This document shows, piece by piece, positions 18,239 through 27,401 of a DNA stretch of 64,000 nucleotides; the first letter of the stretch is position 1, and the number at the start of each line of letters is the position of its first letter. The stretch covers positions 105,094 through 169,093 of the forward strand of contig DATJIF010000009.1 of the NCBI GenBank assembly GCA_035493475.1, in the 5' to 3' direction. The translations under genes and the position numbers were made by a program. The notes under the pieces are model-generated. The model had not been told where the DNA came from and ran no database searches. It saw only the letters and a list, made by a program, of their open reading frames with translations. This stretch comes from Actinospica sp035493475 (GTDB lineage: Bacteria; Actinomycetota; Actinomycetes; Streptomycetales; Catenulisporaceae).

Positions 18239-18270
18239 GTCCCGCGGCTCTCGGTTGAGGGCCGCGGGAC
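18239..18270 (-). terminator. Rho-independent-type hairpin after the CHAP-propeller gene
   Basis: GTCCCGCGGC (18239-18248) pairs perfectly with GCCGCGGGAC (18261-18270). The inner CTC/GAG extends the stem and leaves a short GGTT loop. It lies 20 bases beyond the stop of the secreted protein gene and ahead of the regulator start. There is little T-tract, as is common in high-GC actinobacteria. Confidence 0.7.
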
Positions 18271-18289
18271 GCCGCAGATGAGAGGGCTG

Positions 18290-20386
18290 CTACGGGACGA
18301 GCGTCGGGCTGCTGCCGGCGGCCATCCCGAGGTTGCCGGGCGAGGCGGCCGCGGCGGTCAGGCCGGTGCCGCTGCCGGGCGCGACCCACAGGCTGCCGCC
18401 GGGGTTGATGTCGTCGGCGCCGTGCCAGGCGGCCATCCAGGTGCCGTTCGGCATGGTCACGATGGAGGGGCTGGTGTTCGCGGCCACGCCCAGGTTGCCC
18501 GGCGACGTCGCGGCGGCGTTCAGGCTCGTGCCGTTGCCGGTGGCGACCCACAGACTGCCGGCCGGGGTGATCGTGTCAGCACCGTGCCACGCGGCGGTCC
18601 AGGTTCCGTTCGACATGGCGGTCAGGGAGGGGCTGGTGTTCGCGGCCACGCCCAGGTTGCCGGAAGACGTAGCGGCGGCGTTCAGGCTGGTGCCGTTGCC
18701 GGTGGCGACCCACAGACTGCCCGCCGGGGTGATCGTGTCAGCACCGTGCCATGCGAGCGTCCACGAGCTGTTCGGCATCACGACGAGCGAGGGGCTGGTG
18801 TTCGCCGCCACGCCGAGGTTGCCGGGGGACGCGGCTGCGGCGTTCAGGCTGGTGCCGTTGCCGGTGGCGACCCAGAGGCTGCCTGCCGGGGTGATGCTGT
18901 CCGCGCCGTGCCAGGCGGCCATCCACGTGCCGTTCGGCATGGCGACGAGGGAGGGGCTGGTGTTCGCGGCCACGCCGAGGTTGCCGGGCGAGGTCGCGGC
19001 GGCGTTCAGGCTGGTGCCGTTGCCCGTGGCGACCCAGAGGCTGCCTGCCGGGGTGATCGTGTCAGCACCGTGCCACGCGACGGTCCACGAACCGTTCGGC
19101 ATCGCGACGATCGACGGGCTCGAACCGGCCGCCACGCCGAGGTTGCCGGGCTCGGCCACCGCGTTCATCGTGCTGCCGGTGCCGGTCGCGATCCAGAGGC
19201 TGCCGGTCGGGTTCGTGGTGTCCGCGCCGTGCCAGGCCGCGACCCAGGACCCGTCCGGCAGCACGGCCATCGAGGGGCTGGTCCCGGCGGCCAGGCCGAG
19301 GTAGTCCGGGTCGTTCGCGGCCGCGGTCAGCGACGTGCCGGAGCCGGGGGCGAGCCACAGGCTGCCGGTCGGGTTCTTGTCGTCCTCGCCGTGCCACATC
19401 GCCTCCCAGCCGCCGCCGGGCAGCGGGTTGGGGCCGAAGCCGACCGTGAAGCCGATCGGGCCGTAGGTGTGGTCCTGGCCGTCGATCTCGTTGGCCACGG
19501 CCTTGATCGAGTAGCTCCCGGACTGCAGGCCGCCGGTGTTCCAGGACTGCGCGTAGTCGTTCGCGCCGGTGCCGCCGGGGATGGTGTCGGTGTAGCCGTT
19601 CGGGCCGGTGATCGTGTAGCTCAGCGAATTGATGTAGTTCTGGGCGCTGGCCATCGCGGTCAGGTTCACGGTGCCGGTCACGGTCTCGCCGCTGGTCAGC
19701 GCGGAGCCGTTGGCGTCGATGGCGACGTTGAAGCCGGGCGGTATCGACGGGCCGCCGCCGACGGGCGAGACGTATTCCTTGATGTACCAGCCCTCCGCGT
19801 ACGAACCCACCGCGGAGTCGGCGTACGTGTTCGTCTGCACCTGGCCGTTCGCCTCGATGTCGGCGGCCACGGAGGACGAGGTGCCGGGCGCGACGTAGTA
19901 GTCGTTGCCGGACGTGATGGTGACCTTGCTGCCGCCGGGCAGGCCGGTGACGAGGCCGACGTGCTCGATCGTGCTGCCGCTGCTGTTCTCGAAGACGACC
20001 GCGTCACCGAGGTGCGGCGTGCTGCTGATGGTGTGCTCGTCGGCGCCGTACGTGTCGAAGCTCGCCGCCATGCCGTTGAGGTAGCTGGTGACGCCGGAGG
20101 TCACGCCGGCCTGGGCCCATGCCCACGCGGCGAAGTCGGCGCACCAGTTCTCCTTCTTGCCGCCGGAGCCGTCGCAGCTGTAGTTGCTGCTGTCGCCCGG
20201 ATTGACGTAGCCCTTGCCGCCGAGTGTGCACGGGAAGTTGCCGGTCTGGCCGCTGGCGATGCTCGCGATATTGCCGCCAACGGTTGCCGCCCACGCCGAT
20301 GTCGCGCCCGCGAGAACGGCCGCTGGAGCGACCAACGCGCAGGCGAGCAGGGCGCCGGACGCGCGGCGTGCAGGTTTACGGGACAT
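18290..20386 (-). CDS. Secreted CHAP-domain amidase with a seven-repeat propeller-like domain
   Basis: 698 residues. Signal peptide ends at SAWA (about 33). A CHAP amidase/peptidase follows, with Cys82 in NWCADFAAWAW and His142 in IEHVGLVTG, implying peptidoglycan or peptide hydrolysis. A Ig-like spacer spans about 215-320. From residue 326 seven copies of a 54-residue unit (core AWHGADxITPAGSLWVATGNG, then SPSxVAMPNG) run to the C-terminus. Seven units of this look fit a seven-bladed beta-propeller lectin. The product is secreted, so it may bind glycans and cut cell walls. Start chosen at MSRKPARRAS, which begins the signal peptide. Confidence 0.8.
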   Translation of the reverse strand: MSRKPARRASGALLACALVAPAAVLAGATSAWAATVGGNIASIASGQTGNFPCTLGGKGYVNPGDSSNYSCDGSGGKKENWCADFAAWAWAQAGVTSGVTSYLNGMAASFDTYGADEHTISSTPHLGDAVVFENSSGSTIEHVGLVTGLPGGSKVTITSGNDYYVAPGTSSSVAADIEANGQVQTNTYADSAVGSYAEGWYIKEYVSPVGGGPSIPPGFNVAIDANGSALTSGETVTGTVNLTAMASAQNYINSLSYTITGPNGYTDTIPGGTGANDYAQSWNTGGLQSGSYSIKAVANEIDGQDHTYGPIGFTVGFGPNPLPGGGWEAMWHGEDDKNPTGSLWLAPGSGTSLTAAANDPDYLGLAAGTSPSMAVLPDGSWVAAWHGADTTNPTGSLWIATGTGSTMNAVAEPGNLGVAAGSSPSIVAMPNGSWTVAWHGADTITPAGSLWVATGNGTSLNAAATSPGNLGVAANTSPSLVAMPNGTWMAAWHGADSITPAGSLWVATGNGTSLNAAAASPGNLGVAANTSPSLVVMPNSSWTLAWHGADTITPAGSLWVATGNGTSLNAAATSSGNLGVAANTSPSLTAMSNGTWTAAWHGADTITPAGSLWVATGNGTSLNAAATSPGNLGVAANTSPSIVTMPNGTWMAAWHGADDINPGGSLWVAPGSGTGLTAAAASPGNLGMAAGSSPTLVP
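18293..19411 (-). repeat. Seven tandem 162-bp (54-codon) repeats
   Basis: The phrase encoding WHG recurs at exactly 162-base steps (for example 18581, 18743, 18905 on the plus strand). The central copies are nearly identical at DNA level (GTGCCGTTGCCGGTGGCGAC block), whereas the first and last copies are more diverged. This suggests recent duplication or gene conversion of the inner copies. Confidence 0.9.
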
Positions 20387-20540
20387 GAGGGTCCGCCTCG
20401 TTTCGTACGGTCTCGGTAAGGCCTCTGACTGTCCCCAATCCTGGTGACGGGCACGTGGCGTGAGCACGCATTCCGTACAAGTCCGGACGACCGCCCCGCT
20501 CAACCTCTCGACATCGCGACACGGCGCCGATAGCATCCGC

Positions 20541-20559
20541 GTGCAATTGCTCATTGCAC
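20541..20559. promoter_or_regulatory. Perfect inverted repeat GTGCAAT-N5-ATTGCAC
   Basis: Seven-base arms with a 5-base centre, located between the divergent CHAP-propeller gene and the MHYT gene, 64 bases ahead of the MHYT ATG. It overlaps a possible -35 (TTGCAC, 20554-20559). Likely operator for one or both genes. Confidence 0.5.
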
Positions 20560-20622
20560 AACCTTTACTCGCAACTTAACCGAGACCGGTTGATTGATCT
20601 TGTGCGATCTGCAGGGGGCGAC

Positions 20623-21417
20623 ATGTTGATGCAAGGTTCTGATGGCGGGCCGTACATCATAGGCCTGGCTTACATGATGTCGTGCGTGGGCTGCGGGCTC
20701 GGCCTGCTGGCCATGGTGCGCGCCCGGGCCGCGGACGGGCCGGCGCGGCAGCGCTGGCTGGCGCTCGGCGCCCTCGCCATCGGCGGCACCGGGATCTGGA
20801 TCATGCACTTCATCGCGATGCTGGGGTACTCGATCCCCAACGTGACGATCAAGTACAACCTGCCGGTCACGCTCGCGAGCCTGGTGCTGGCGATCGTGAT
20901 CGTGTGGTTCGGGCTGCGCGCCGCGGTCGTGGGCAACGGCAGCGTGCCGGCGCTGATCCCCGCGGGCGCCGTGACCGGGATCGGCGTCGCGGGCATGCAC
21001 TATCTCGGCATGGCCGGGATGAGCATGCAGGCCTCGGTGCACTACCGGCTCTGGATCGTGGCACTGTCCGTCGTCATCGCCGTGGTCGCGGCGACCGTCG
21101 CGCTCTGGTTCGCGGTGAACCTCAACTCCGCGGCGGCGATGCTCGGTGCCGCACTGGTGATGGGCGCGGCGGTGACCGGGATGCACTACACCGGCGTGGC
21201 CGCGATGGTCCTCACCTCGGCCCCCGGCGCGACCGCCTCCGGCCTGACCTCGACGCAACTGCTGCTGCCGGTCGCGATCGTGGTCTGCCTGTCCACGTTC
21301 GCGATCCTGCTCACGATCGGCCTGAGCCCGACCGCGCAGGAGCTCGACCGGGAGGCGCAGATCAGGGAGAACCTGCGCAAACTCTCCGCGATGCGCGACT
21401 CGGCCGACCCGAGGTAG
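20623..21417 (+). CDS. MHYT-domain integral membrane sensor
   Basis: 264 residues from the ATG at 20623, which has a GGGGG ribosome site 3-7 bases upstream; an upstream TTG (20554) is in frame but lacks one and overlaps the palindrome. About seven membrane segments. The three MHYT motifs are IMHFIAM, AGMHYLGM and TGMHYTGV, thought to bind copper and sense O2, CO or NO. Many MHYT proteins carry GGDEF/EAL output domains; this one ends after a short cytoplasmic tail (ELDREAQIRENLRKLS), so its output must be a partner. The neighbours are secreted enzymes. Confidence 0.85.
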   Translation: MLMQGSDGGPYIIGLAYMMSCVGCGLGLLAMVRARAADGPARQRWLALGALAIGGTGIWIMHFIAMLGYSIPNVTIKYNLPVTLASLVLAIVIVWFGLRAAVVGNGSVPALIPAGAVTGIGVAGMHYLGMAGMSMQASVHYRLWIVALSVVIAVVAATVALWFAVNLNSAAAMLGAALVMGAAVTGMHYTGVAAMVLTSAPGATASGLTSTQLLLPVAIVVCLSTFAILLTIGLSPTAQELDREAQIRENLRKLSAMRDSADPR

Positions 21418-21521
21418 CTCCGCAGCGCATTGACGTATGCACAGACGGGTGCAATCTTCAGTGGCGAAGCCTGAAAAGAACGAAGCACCCACTGCATATC
21501 GTTGACTTCGGAAGCTGACAC

Positions 21522-24011
21522 ATGTTCTCGATCACACCCACGTGGCGGTGGGCGCGGCTGGCTGCCGCCTTCATGCTGGTCGCGTCACTCGCCGTCCTCG
21601 CGTTCACCGCCGCGCCCGCGCACGCGGCCGCAACCTCAGAGCCTTGCGACATCTACGCCTCGGGCGGCACGCCGTGCGAGGCGGCTTACAGCACCACCAG
21701 AGCACTGTTCGCGGCCTATGACGGGCCGCTCTACCAGGTCCAACGCGCCTCCGACTCGACGTATCTGAACGTCGGCCTCGAGTCGGCCGGCGGGGTCGTG
21801 AACGTGGCGCCGGAGAACTCGTTCTGCGCCGGCACGTCGTGCACGATCACCGAGCTGTACGACCAGAGCTCGAACGCCAACAACATGCCGATCTCGCCCG
21901 GCACCTCCTGCTCGGGGTGCAGCGGCGGGAACGCGGGGCCGGGCCCGAACGGGATGGACATCGGCGCACCGGCCCAGGTGCTGCCGGTGTACGTCGGCGG
22001 CCAGCCCGCGTACGGGATCCAGTTCGACAAATTCGGTACGGGATACCGCAACAACACGCCGAAGAATCTGCCGACCGGTTCCCAGGCCGACGGACTGTAC
22101 ATGCTCACGTCCTCGAACCTGACCGACAGCAGTTGCTGCTTCGACTTCGGCCAGGGCGAGTCCAACGACTCCGATGACGGCAACGCCACCATGAACGCGA
22201 TCTACTACGGCACGGACTGCTGGACCGGCAACTGCACCGGCCCCGGCCCGTGGGTGGGCGCGGACATCGAGAACGGCATGTACTTCAGCGACACGGGCGC
22301 GAACCCGAACGCGTACCCGAGCGAGAACGCCACGTTCCTGTCCGCGTGGGAGGAGAACAACGGCTCGACCAACATGACCCTGCAATACGGCAACGGCCAG
22401 TCGGGCGGGCTGACGCAGACCTATTCCGGTGCGCTGCCGAACAGCTACAACCCGATGAAGATCCAAAGCTCGATCGAGCTCGGCACCGGCGGGGACAACA
22501 CGAGCCTGGGCACCGGACAGTTCTACGAGGCCGCCGACGTCGCCGGATTCCCGTCCCAGGCCACACAGAACGCGGTCCAGGCGAACATCGTCGCCGCGCA
22601 CTACAGCCAGACGCCTGCGACCGAGGCCGCGTACACAGGCACCGCCCCGCAGGTGCCCGGCACCGTGCAGGCCGCCAACTACGACAGCGGCGGCCAAGGC
22701 GTGGCCTACAACGTCAGCTCGGTCAATGGCACCGCCGACAGCTACCGCACCGACGGCGTCGACCTGGAGACCACCAGCGACACCACGTATGCGACCGGCA
22801 CCGGCGCGGGCTACGACCTCGGCTGGACCGGCGGCGGGCAGTCCTTCAAATACACGGTCAACTCGGCAGGCGCGGGCACGTACAAGGTGAGCCTGCGCGT
22901 GGCCTCCCCCAGCGGCGTGACCGACGCCCTGCACATCGCCAACCTCGCGGGCACGAACCTGACCGGCGCCATCAACATCCCGGCGACCGGCGGCTGGCAG
23001 AACTGGACGACCGTCACCGCCAACCTCACCCTGCCAGCGGGCACGCAGACCCTGGTCCTGGACGAGGACAATGGCGGCTGGAACGTGCACGCGATGAACT
23101 TCGCCCCCACCGGCGTCACGTCCTCCTGGTTCGAGGTCGTCAACCAGAGCTCTGGGATGTGCGCGACCGCGTCCGGAAGCTCGACCGCGAACGGGACCAC
23201 CGTCGTGCAGCAGGCGTGCACGGGCGCCGCGAGCCAGCTGTGGAAGTTCGTGCCGACCTCCGTGGGCGGCTACTACGACGTGGTCAACAACAACGCCCAA
23301 GCCCAGGACGAGACCTGGAACATCACCGGCGGCGTCGGCGCGACCGCTCCCGGCGTCGGCCTGCAGATCTGGAACTACGGCGGCACCGGCAACACCAACG
23401 CCCTGTTCTCCGCCACCGCCGGATCCTCGGGCTACTACACCTTCACCGCCGACAACTCAGGCCTGTGCCTGGCCGTCCCGTCCACCAGCAGCGGAGCCCA
23501 ACTCGACCAGGCCACCTGCAACAGTTCCACGGCCCAGTCCTTCAGCCTCGTGCCCAACGCGGGAATCAACACCACAACCTGGTACGAGGTGGTCGACGAG
23601 GCCACCGGTCTGTGCGCGAGCGCCGCCGGAAGCTCGACCGCCAACGGCACCGCCGTACAGGAACAGCCCTGCACCGGCGCCACCAATCAGCGCTGGCAGT
23701 TCATTCCGACCTCCGTGAGCGGCTACTACGAGGTCCTGGGCGAGAACGCCCAATCGCAGGGTGAGAGCTGGAACATCACCGGAGGCATCAGCGCGACCGC
23801 ACCCGGTACCACGCTCCAGACGTGGAACTACGGCGGTATCGGCAATACCAACGCCCTGTTCTCCGGAACCCTGCAGTACTCCGGCTACTACACCTTCAGC
23901 CCCGACAGCTCGGGACTGTGCCTCGGCGCACCATCCGCCAGCAGCGGCGTTCAGCTCGACCAGGCGACCTGCGACGGCACCGCATCGGAGGCATTCAGTC
24001 TGGTCGCGTAA
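21522..24011 (+). CDS. Secreted GH54 alpha-L-arabinofuranosidase with CBM6-like and two ricin-type domains
   Basis: 829 residues. Signal peptide ends at APAHA (about 36). The GH54 catalytic domain begins PCDIYASGGTPCEAAYSTTRAL. The expected nucleophile Glu is in PWVGADIENG and the acid/base Asp is in GTGGDNTS. A CBM6-like jelly roll (about 375-525) contains AANYDSGGQGVAYN and YRTDGVDLE. Two ricin-type beta-trefoil modules follow, each starting WFEVV/WYEVV and containing SGLCLAVPSTSSGAQLDQATC-like blocks shared by both. It removes arabinose side chains from arabinoxylan or arabinan outside the cell. Possible own promoter TTGACG (21431); no terminator seen. Confidence 0.88.
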   Translation: MFSITPTWRWARLAAAFMLVASLAVLAFTAAPAHAAATSEPCDIYASGGTPCEAAYSTTRALFAAYDGPLYQVQRASDSTYLNVGLESAGGVVNVAPENSFCAGTSCTITELYDQSSNANNMPISPGTSCSGCSGGNAGPGPNGMDIGAPAQVLPVYVGGQPAYGIQFDKFGTGYRNNTPKNLPTGSQADGLYMLTSSNLTDSSCCFDFGQGESNDSDDGNATMNAIYYGTDCWTGNCTGPGPWVGADIENGMYFSDTGANPNAYPSENATFLSAWEENNGSTNMTLQYGNGQSGGLTQTYSGALPNSYNPMKIQSSIELGTGGDNTSLGTGQFYEAADVAGFPSQATQNAVQANIVAAHYSQTPATEAAYTGTAPQVPGTVQAANYDSGGQGVAYNVSSVNGTADSYRTDGVDLETTSDTTYATGTGAGYDLGWTGGGQSFKYTVNSAGAGTYKVSLRVASPSGVTDALHIANLAGTNLTGAINIPATGGWQNWTTVTANLTLPAGTQTLVLDEDNGGWNVHAMNFAPTGVTSSWFEVVNQSSGMCATASGSSTANGTTVVQQACTGAASQLWKFVPTSVGGYYDVVNNNAQAQDETWNITGGVGATAPGVGLQIWNYGGTGNTNALFSATAGSSGYYTFTADNSGLCLAVPSTSSGAQLDQATCNSSTAQSFSLVPNAGINTTTWYEVVDEATGLCASAAGSSTANGTAVQEQPCTGATNQRWQFIPTSVSGYYEVLGENAQSQGESWNITGGISATAPGTTLQTWNYGGIGNTNALFSGTLQYSGYYTFSPDSSGLCLGAPSASSGVQLDQATCDGTASEAFSLVA

Positions 24012-24096
24012 ACAGTAGATTAAAGGTATTGAAGAGATACCATTCCTGCGCCTACTCTCGGTCCACCATCGCCCCCCGGACCGGAGACCCTCCCCC

Positions 24097-25476
24097 ATGC
24101 CCGAACCGACAGACACCGCCCCGAGCACGCTCTCCAAGTTCGGGTACGCCCAAGAACTGCACCGCAGCATGACCCTGCGCGACCTGGTCGTCTACGGCCT
24201 GGTCTTCATGGTGCCGATCGCGCCGTTCGCCATCTTCGGATCGGTGTTCGACGGATCGCACGGCATGGTCGCGCTGACGTACGTCATCGGCTGGATCGCG
24301 ATGACGTTCACGGCGCTCAGCTACCGCGAGATGTCCCGCGCGTTCCCGGTCGCCGGATCGGTCTACGCGTACGCCGGCCGGGGAATCGCCGCCCCGGCCG
24401 GCTTCCTCGCGGGCTGGGCGATCCTGCTGGACTACCTGCTCGTGCCGACGCTGCTGTACGTGATCGGCGCACAGGCCATGGCGAACGTGCTGCCCTCGAT
24501 CCCGCAGTCGGCGTGGGTGGTCTTCTTCGTGCTGCTGAACACCGCGATCAACCTGCGCGGCATCGAGACCACCGCGAAGGCGAACAAGGCCTTCCTGTAC
24601 GCGCAGCTCGTCGTGCTGGCCGCGTTCTGCGTGCTCGCCGTCGTCGCGGTGCTGCGCGGCACGGACGGAGCGCACTGGAGCTTCACGCCGTTCTTCAACC
24701 ACGCCGAGTTCTCCTCGTCGCTGGTCTTCGGCGCGCTCTCGATCGCCGTGCTCTCGTTCCTCGGCTTCGACGCGATCTCCACGCTGTCCGAGGAGACGAA
24801 GGGCGGTGAGAAGGTGGTCGGCCGGGCCACGATGATCTCGCTCAGCCTCGTCGCCGTGCTCTTCATCCTCCAGACGTACCTCGCGGCGCTGCTGGAGCCC
24901 GGACGCACGCAGTTCGCCTCCTCGGACGCCGAGAACAACGCGTTCTACGACATCTCGCACCGGATCGGCGGGCACTTCTTCCAGGACGTCGTGGCCATCG
25001 CGGTCGCGGTCAGCTCGGCCGTCGCCAACTCGATGGTCGCGCAGGCCGCCACCTCGCGCCTGCTGTTCTCGATGGCCCGCGACCGGCAGCTGCCGCGGTT
25101 CCTGCGCGACATCCACCCGGTGCGCGGCGTGCCGCACAAGGCGATCCTGCTGGTCGCCGCGATCAGCCTGGTGCTCGGCCTGTTCTTCGTCGGGCAGATC
25201 AGCCTGCTGTCGTCGCTGGTCAACTTCGGCGCGCTGTTCTCCTTCATGCTGCTGCACGTGTCGGTGTTCGTGCACTTCATCGTGCGCCGGCGCAGCGGCA
25301 ACTGGCGGCTGCACATCCTCACGCCGCTGCTCGGCTTCGTCATCATCGGCTACGTGCTGCTCAACGCGGACATCCACGCGAAGATCGGCGGCCTGGTCTG
25401 GCTGGCGGTCGGCGCGGCGATCCTGGTGTTCCTGCGCGTGACCGGCCGCTCGGCCACGCTCACCATCGAGGAGTAG
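24097..25476 (+). CDS. APC-family amino acid/amine permease
   Basis: 459 residues with about twelve hydrophobic segments. Opens with FGYAQELHRSMTLRDLVVYGLVFMVPIAPFAIFG, typical of APC permeases, and has FLGFDAISTLSEETKGGEKVVGRA in TM6 and the following loop. It carries an amino acid or polyamine with protons or by exchange. It converges on mtnD with no spacer (stop TAG 25474-25476, mtnD stop begins 25477). A small inverted repeat GGTAT-N7-ATACC (24025-24041) lies upstream. The substrate is unknown; methionine or a sulfur compound would fit the neighbour but is speculative. Confidence 0.85.
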   Translation: MPEPTDTAPSTLSKFGYAQELHRSMTLRDLVVYGLVFMVPIAPFAIFGSVFDGSHGMVALTYVIGWIAMTFTALSYREMSRAFPVAGSVYAYAGRGIAAPAGFLAGWAILLDYLLVPTLLYVIGAQAMANVLPSIPQSAWVVFFVLLNTAINLRGIETTAKANKAFLYAQLVVLAAFCVLAVVAVLRGTDGAHWSFTPFFNHAEFSSSLVFGALSIAVLSFLGFDAISTLSEETKGGEKVVGRATMISLSLVAVLFILQTYLAALLEPGRTQFASSDAENNAFYDISHRIGGHFFQDVVAIAVAVSSAVANSMVAQAATSRLLFSMARDRQLPRFLRDIHPVRGVPHKAILLVAAISLVLGLFFVGQISLLSSLVNFGALFSFMLLHVSVFVHFIVRRRSGNWRLHILTPLLGFVIIGYVLLNADIHAKIGGLVWLAVGAAILVFLRVTGRSATLTIEE

Positions 25477-26055
25477 TCAGCGGCCCGCGACGATCTCGTC
25501 GAACGTGGGGAAGCGGGTGGCGACGTCACTGCCGGTGAAGTCGCCCACCCAGCCGTCCTCGTCGTGGAAGAAGCGGATCGCGGTGAAGTCGGGGTTCGTG
25601 CCCATGTCGAACCAGTGCGTGGTGTTCGCGGGGACGGACAGCAGGTCGCCCGCCTCGCAGAGCACCGCGTGCACCCGGCCGTCCACGTGCAGGTAGAAGA
25701 CCCCTGATCCGGAGACGAAGAAACGGTCCTCGTCGTCGGCGTGCCGGTGCTCATTGAGGAACTTGGCGCGGGAGTTCGCGGCGGTCTCGGCCCAGTCGGC
25801 GGCTCCGGTCGGGCGCAGTCGGGCGACGTCGACCAGCACGTAGCCCTCGCTGGCGATCACCGCGTCCACCTGCACGCGGTACGCGGCGAGCACGTCCTCG
25901 TTGCTCGCGCCCTCGGCCAGCGGCGCGACCTGCCAGCGCTCGAAGCGGACGCCGATCCCCTTGAGGACGCCGGCGATCTCGGCTCCGTCCTCGGTGCGTA
26001 CGAGCGGCTGAGCGGCGGCGGGCGCGTCGTCGGCCCACACGGTCAGCAGGGTCAT
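25477..26055 (-). CDS. mtnD: Acireductone dioxygenase
   Basis: 192 residues. Cupin with the ARD metal set: His, His and Glu in NEHRHADDEDRFFVSG, and the fourth ligand in PANTTHWFDMG. With Fe it converts 1,2-dihydroxy-3-oxo-5-methylthiopentene to 2-oxo-4-methylthiobutyrate and formate, the last step before transamination to methionine. Last gene of the leftward salvage operon, 3 bases after mtnB. Confidence 0.95.
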   Translation of the reverse strand: MTLLTVWADDAPAAAQPLVRTEDGAEIAGVLKGIGVRFERWQVAPLAEGASNEDVLAAYRVQVDAVIASEGYVLVDVARLRPTGAADWAETAANSRAKFLNEHRHADDEDRFFVSGSGVFYLHVDGRVHAVLCEAGDLLSVPANTTHWFDMGTNPDFTAIRFFHDEDGWVGDFTGSDVATRFPTFDEIVAGR

Positions 26056-26058
26056 GAT

Positions 26059-26688
26059 TCAGTGCTCCTTGGTCTCGGTCTCGATCGTGAAGCGCAGCAG
26101 CCACTCGACGATCTCGGCGTGGTGCCTGGCCTGGGTGAGGTCGCGGCCCCACGCGTACATGCCGTGCCGCGCGACGAGCAGCACGGGCACGCCGGGCTGG
26201 TACGCCTGCTCGAACGCGTCGCCGAGCACCTTCATGTCCTGCCCGTTGGCGATCACCGGTATGCGCACGTCCTCGTCGTGCGCGGCGTGGCCGATGCCCT
26301 TGAGCATCTCCAGGTCGCGCAGCACGACGCCCTCGGGCCAGTGGTGCGCGGCCAGCACCGCGGACAGCGCGTGCACGTGGATGACCGCGCCCGCCCCGGT
26401 GCGCGTGACGATGCGGGCGTGCAGTCCGGCCTCGGCTGAGGGCACGTACTCGGGGTGCGGCTGGTCCGGCACGGCGGCTCCGTGCTCGTCCACCACGACC
26501 ACGTCCCGGCTGGTCAGCTCGCCCTTGTCGGCGCCGCTGGTGGTCACGGCCAGCCGCAGCGGATCGGCGGCGATCACGGTGGAGAGGTTGCCCGCGGTGC
26601 CGCGCATCCAGCCGAGCCCGGCCATCCGGGCCGACTCGGCGGCCAGCGCGCGTCCGGCCAGGTCCAGGGTGTTGAGGTTGACGGTCAC
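26059..26688 (-). CDS. mtnB: Methylthioribulose-1-phosphate dehydratase
   Basis: 209 residues, GTG start sharing GTGA with the mtnC stop. Class II aldolase/adducin fold: GTAGNLS and TTSGADKGEL for phosphate, IHVHALSAVLAAHHW for zinc ligands, and ARHGMYAWG near the end. It removes water from methylthioribulose-1-phosphate. The flanking mtnC and mtnD genes confirm the pathway role. Confidence 0.95.
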   Translation of the reverse strand: MTVNLNTLDLAGRALAAESARMAGLGWMRGTAGNLSTVIAADPLRLAVTTSGADKGELTSRDVVVVDEHGAAVPDQPHPEYVPSAEAGLHARIVTRTGAGAVIHVHALSAVLAAHHWPEGVVLRDLEMLKGIGHAAHDEDVRIPVIANGQDMKVLGDAFEQAYQPGVPVLLVARHGMYAWGRDLTQARHHAEIVEWLLRFTIETETKEH

Positions 26689-27401
26689 GGTGCGAGGACC
26701 TCCAGGGCGTCGAAGCTGTCGATCTCGGGGGCGCCGCCGAAGTCGGCCCCCTGGTGCGGCTCCCCGGCCCGGCGCACGGCCACGGCCTGCCAGGCGGCCC
26801 GGCGCGCGGCGGCGAGCTCCTCGGGGTGGTCGGTCAGGAAGAGCAGGCGCCCCGGCTGCGCCTCGAGCGCCCGGGCGATGCTCTGGTACGAGGACTCGAC
26901 CTTCTTGGGCCCGGCCGTGACGGTGTCGAAGTACCCGGAGATCAGGGGCGTGAGATCGCCGCCGGGCGCGTACTGGAACCAGGAGCGCTGCGAGGTGGTC
27001 GAGCCGGAGGAGAACACCGCGAGCCGGATCCCCGCGGCGTGCCAGGCGCACAGCCGCGGGATCACGTCGTCGAAGAACTGCGAGGTCAGCTCGCCGCGCT
27101 CGAAGCCCCGCGCCCAGATCTGCCCCTGGATGGTCTTGAGCGGGGTGGCCTTGACGTCGTGGTCCATCCAGTCGTGCAGCACGGCGACGACCTCGGCGGT
27201 GGACGCGGTCTTGCGCAGGCCGCCGTCCGCCTTCGTGCGCGCGACCGCCTGGGCCACGTCGGGGTCGTCGGCGTGCTCGTCGATCCAGCCGGCCAGCCGG
27301 GGGCGGGCGTGGTCGTAGAGGTCGCCGAGGATGAACCCGGCGGCGCTGGTCGTGCCCTCGATGTCGAGGACGACCGTGTGCGCGGTCAGTTGCAGTGTCA
27401 T
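26685..27401 (-). CDS. mtnC: Acireductone synthase (enolase-phosphatase E1)
   Basis: 238 residues. HAD-family: VVLDIEGTTSAAGF is the E1-specific motif I, FSSGSTTSQ motif II and GPKKVESSYQ motif III, with FLTDHPEELAAAR as motif IV. It enolises and dephosphorylates 2,3-diketo-5-methylthiopentyl-1-phosphate. ATGA overlap with the mtnK stop. Confidence 0.95.
   Translation of the reverse strand: MTLQLTAHTVVLDIEGTTSAAGFILGDLYDHARPRLAGWIDEHADDPDVAQAVARTKADGGLRKTASTAEVVAVLHDWMDHDVKATPLKTIQGQIWARGFERGELTSQFFDDVIPRLCAWHAAGIRLAVFSSGSTTSQRSWFQYAPGGDLTPLISGYFDTVTAGPKKVESSYQSIARALEAQPGRLLFLTDHPEELAAARRAAWQAVAVRRAGEPHQGADFGGAPEIDSFDALEVLAP

Noticed and set aside
17639..20419. 926-codon plus-strand frame opposite the regulator and CHAP genes
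   Set aside because: Antisense to two well-supported genes and built from repeat-derived Gly/Val/Arg text.
21636..23300. Long minus-strand frame inside the GH54 gene
   Set aside because: Antisense shadow of a high-GC coding region; composition is repetitive Val/Gly/Arg/Ala with no homology.
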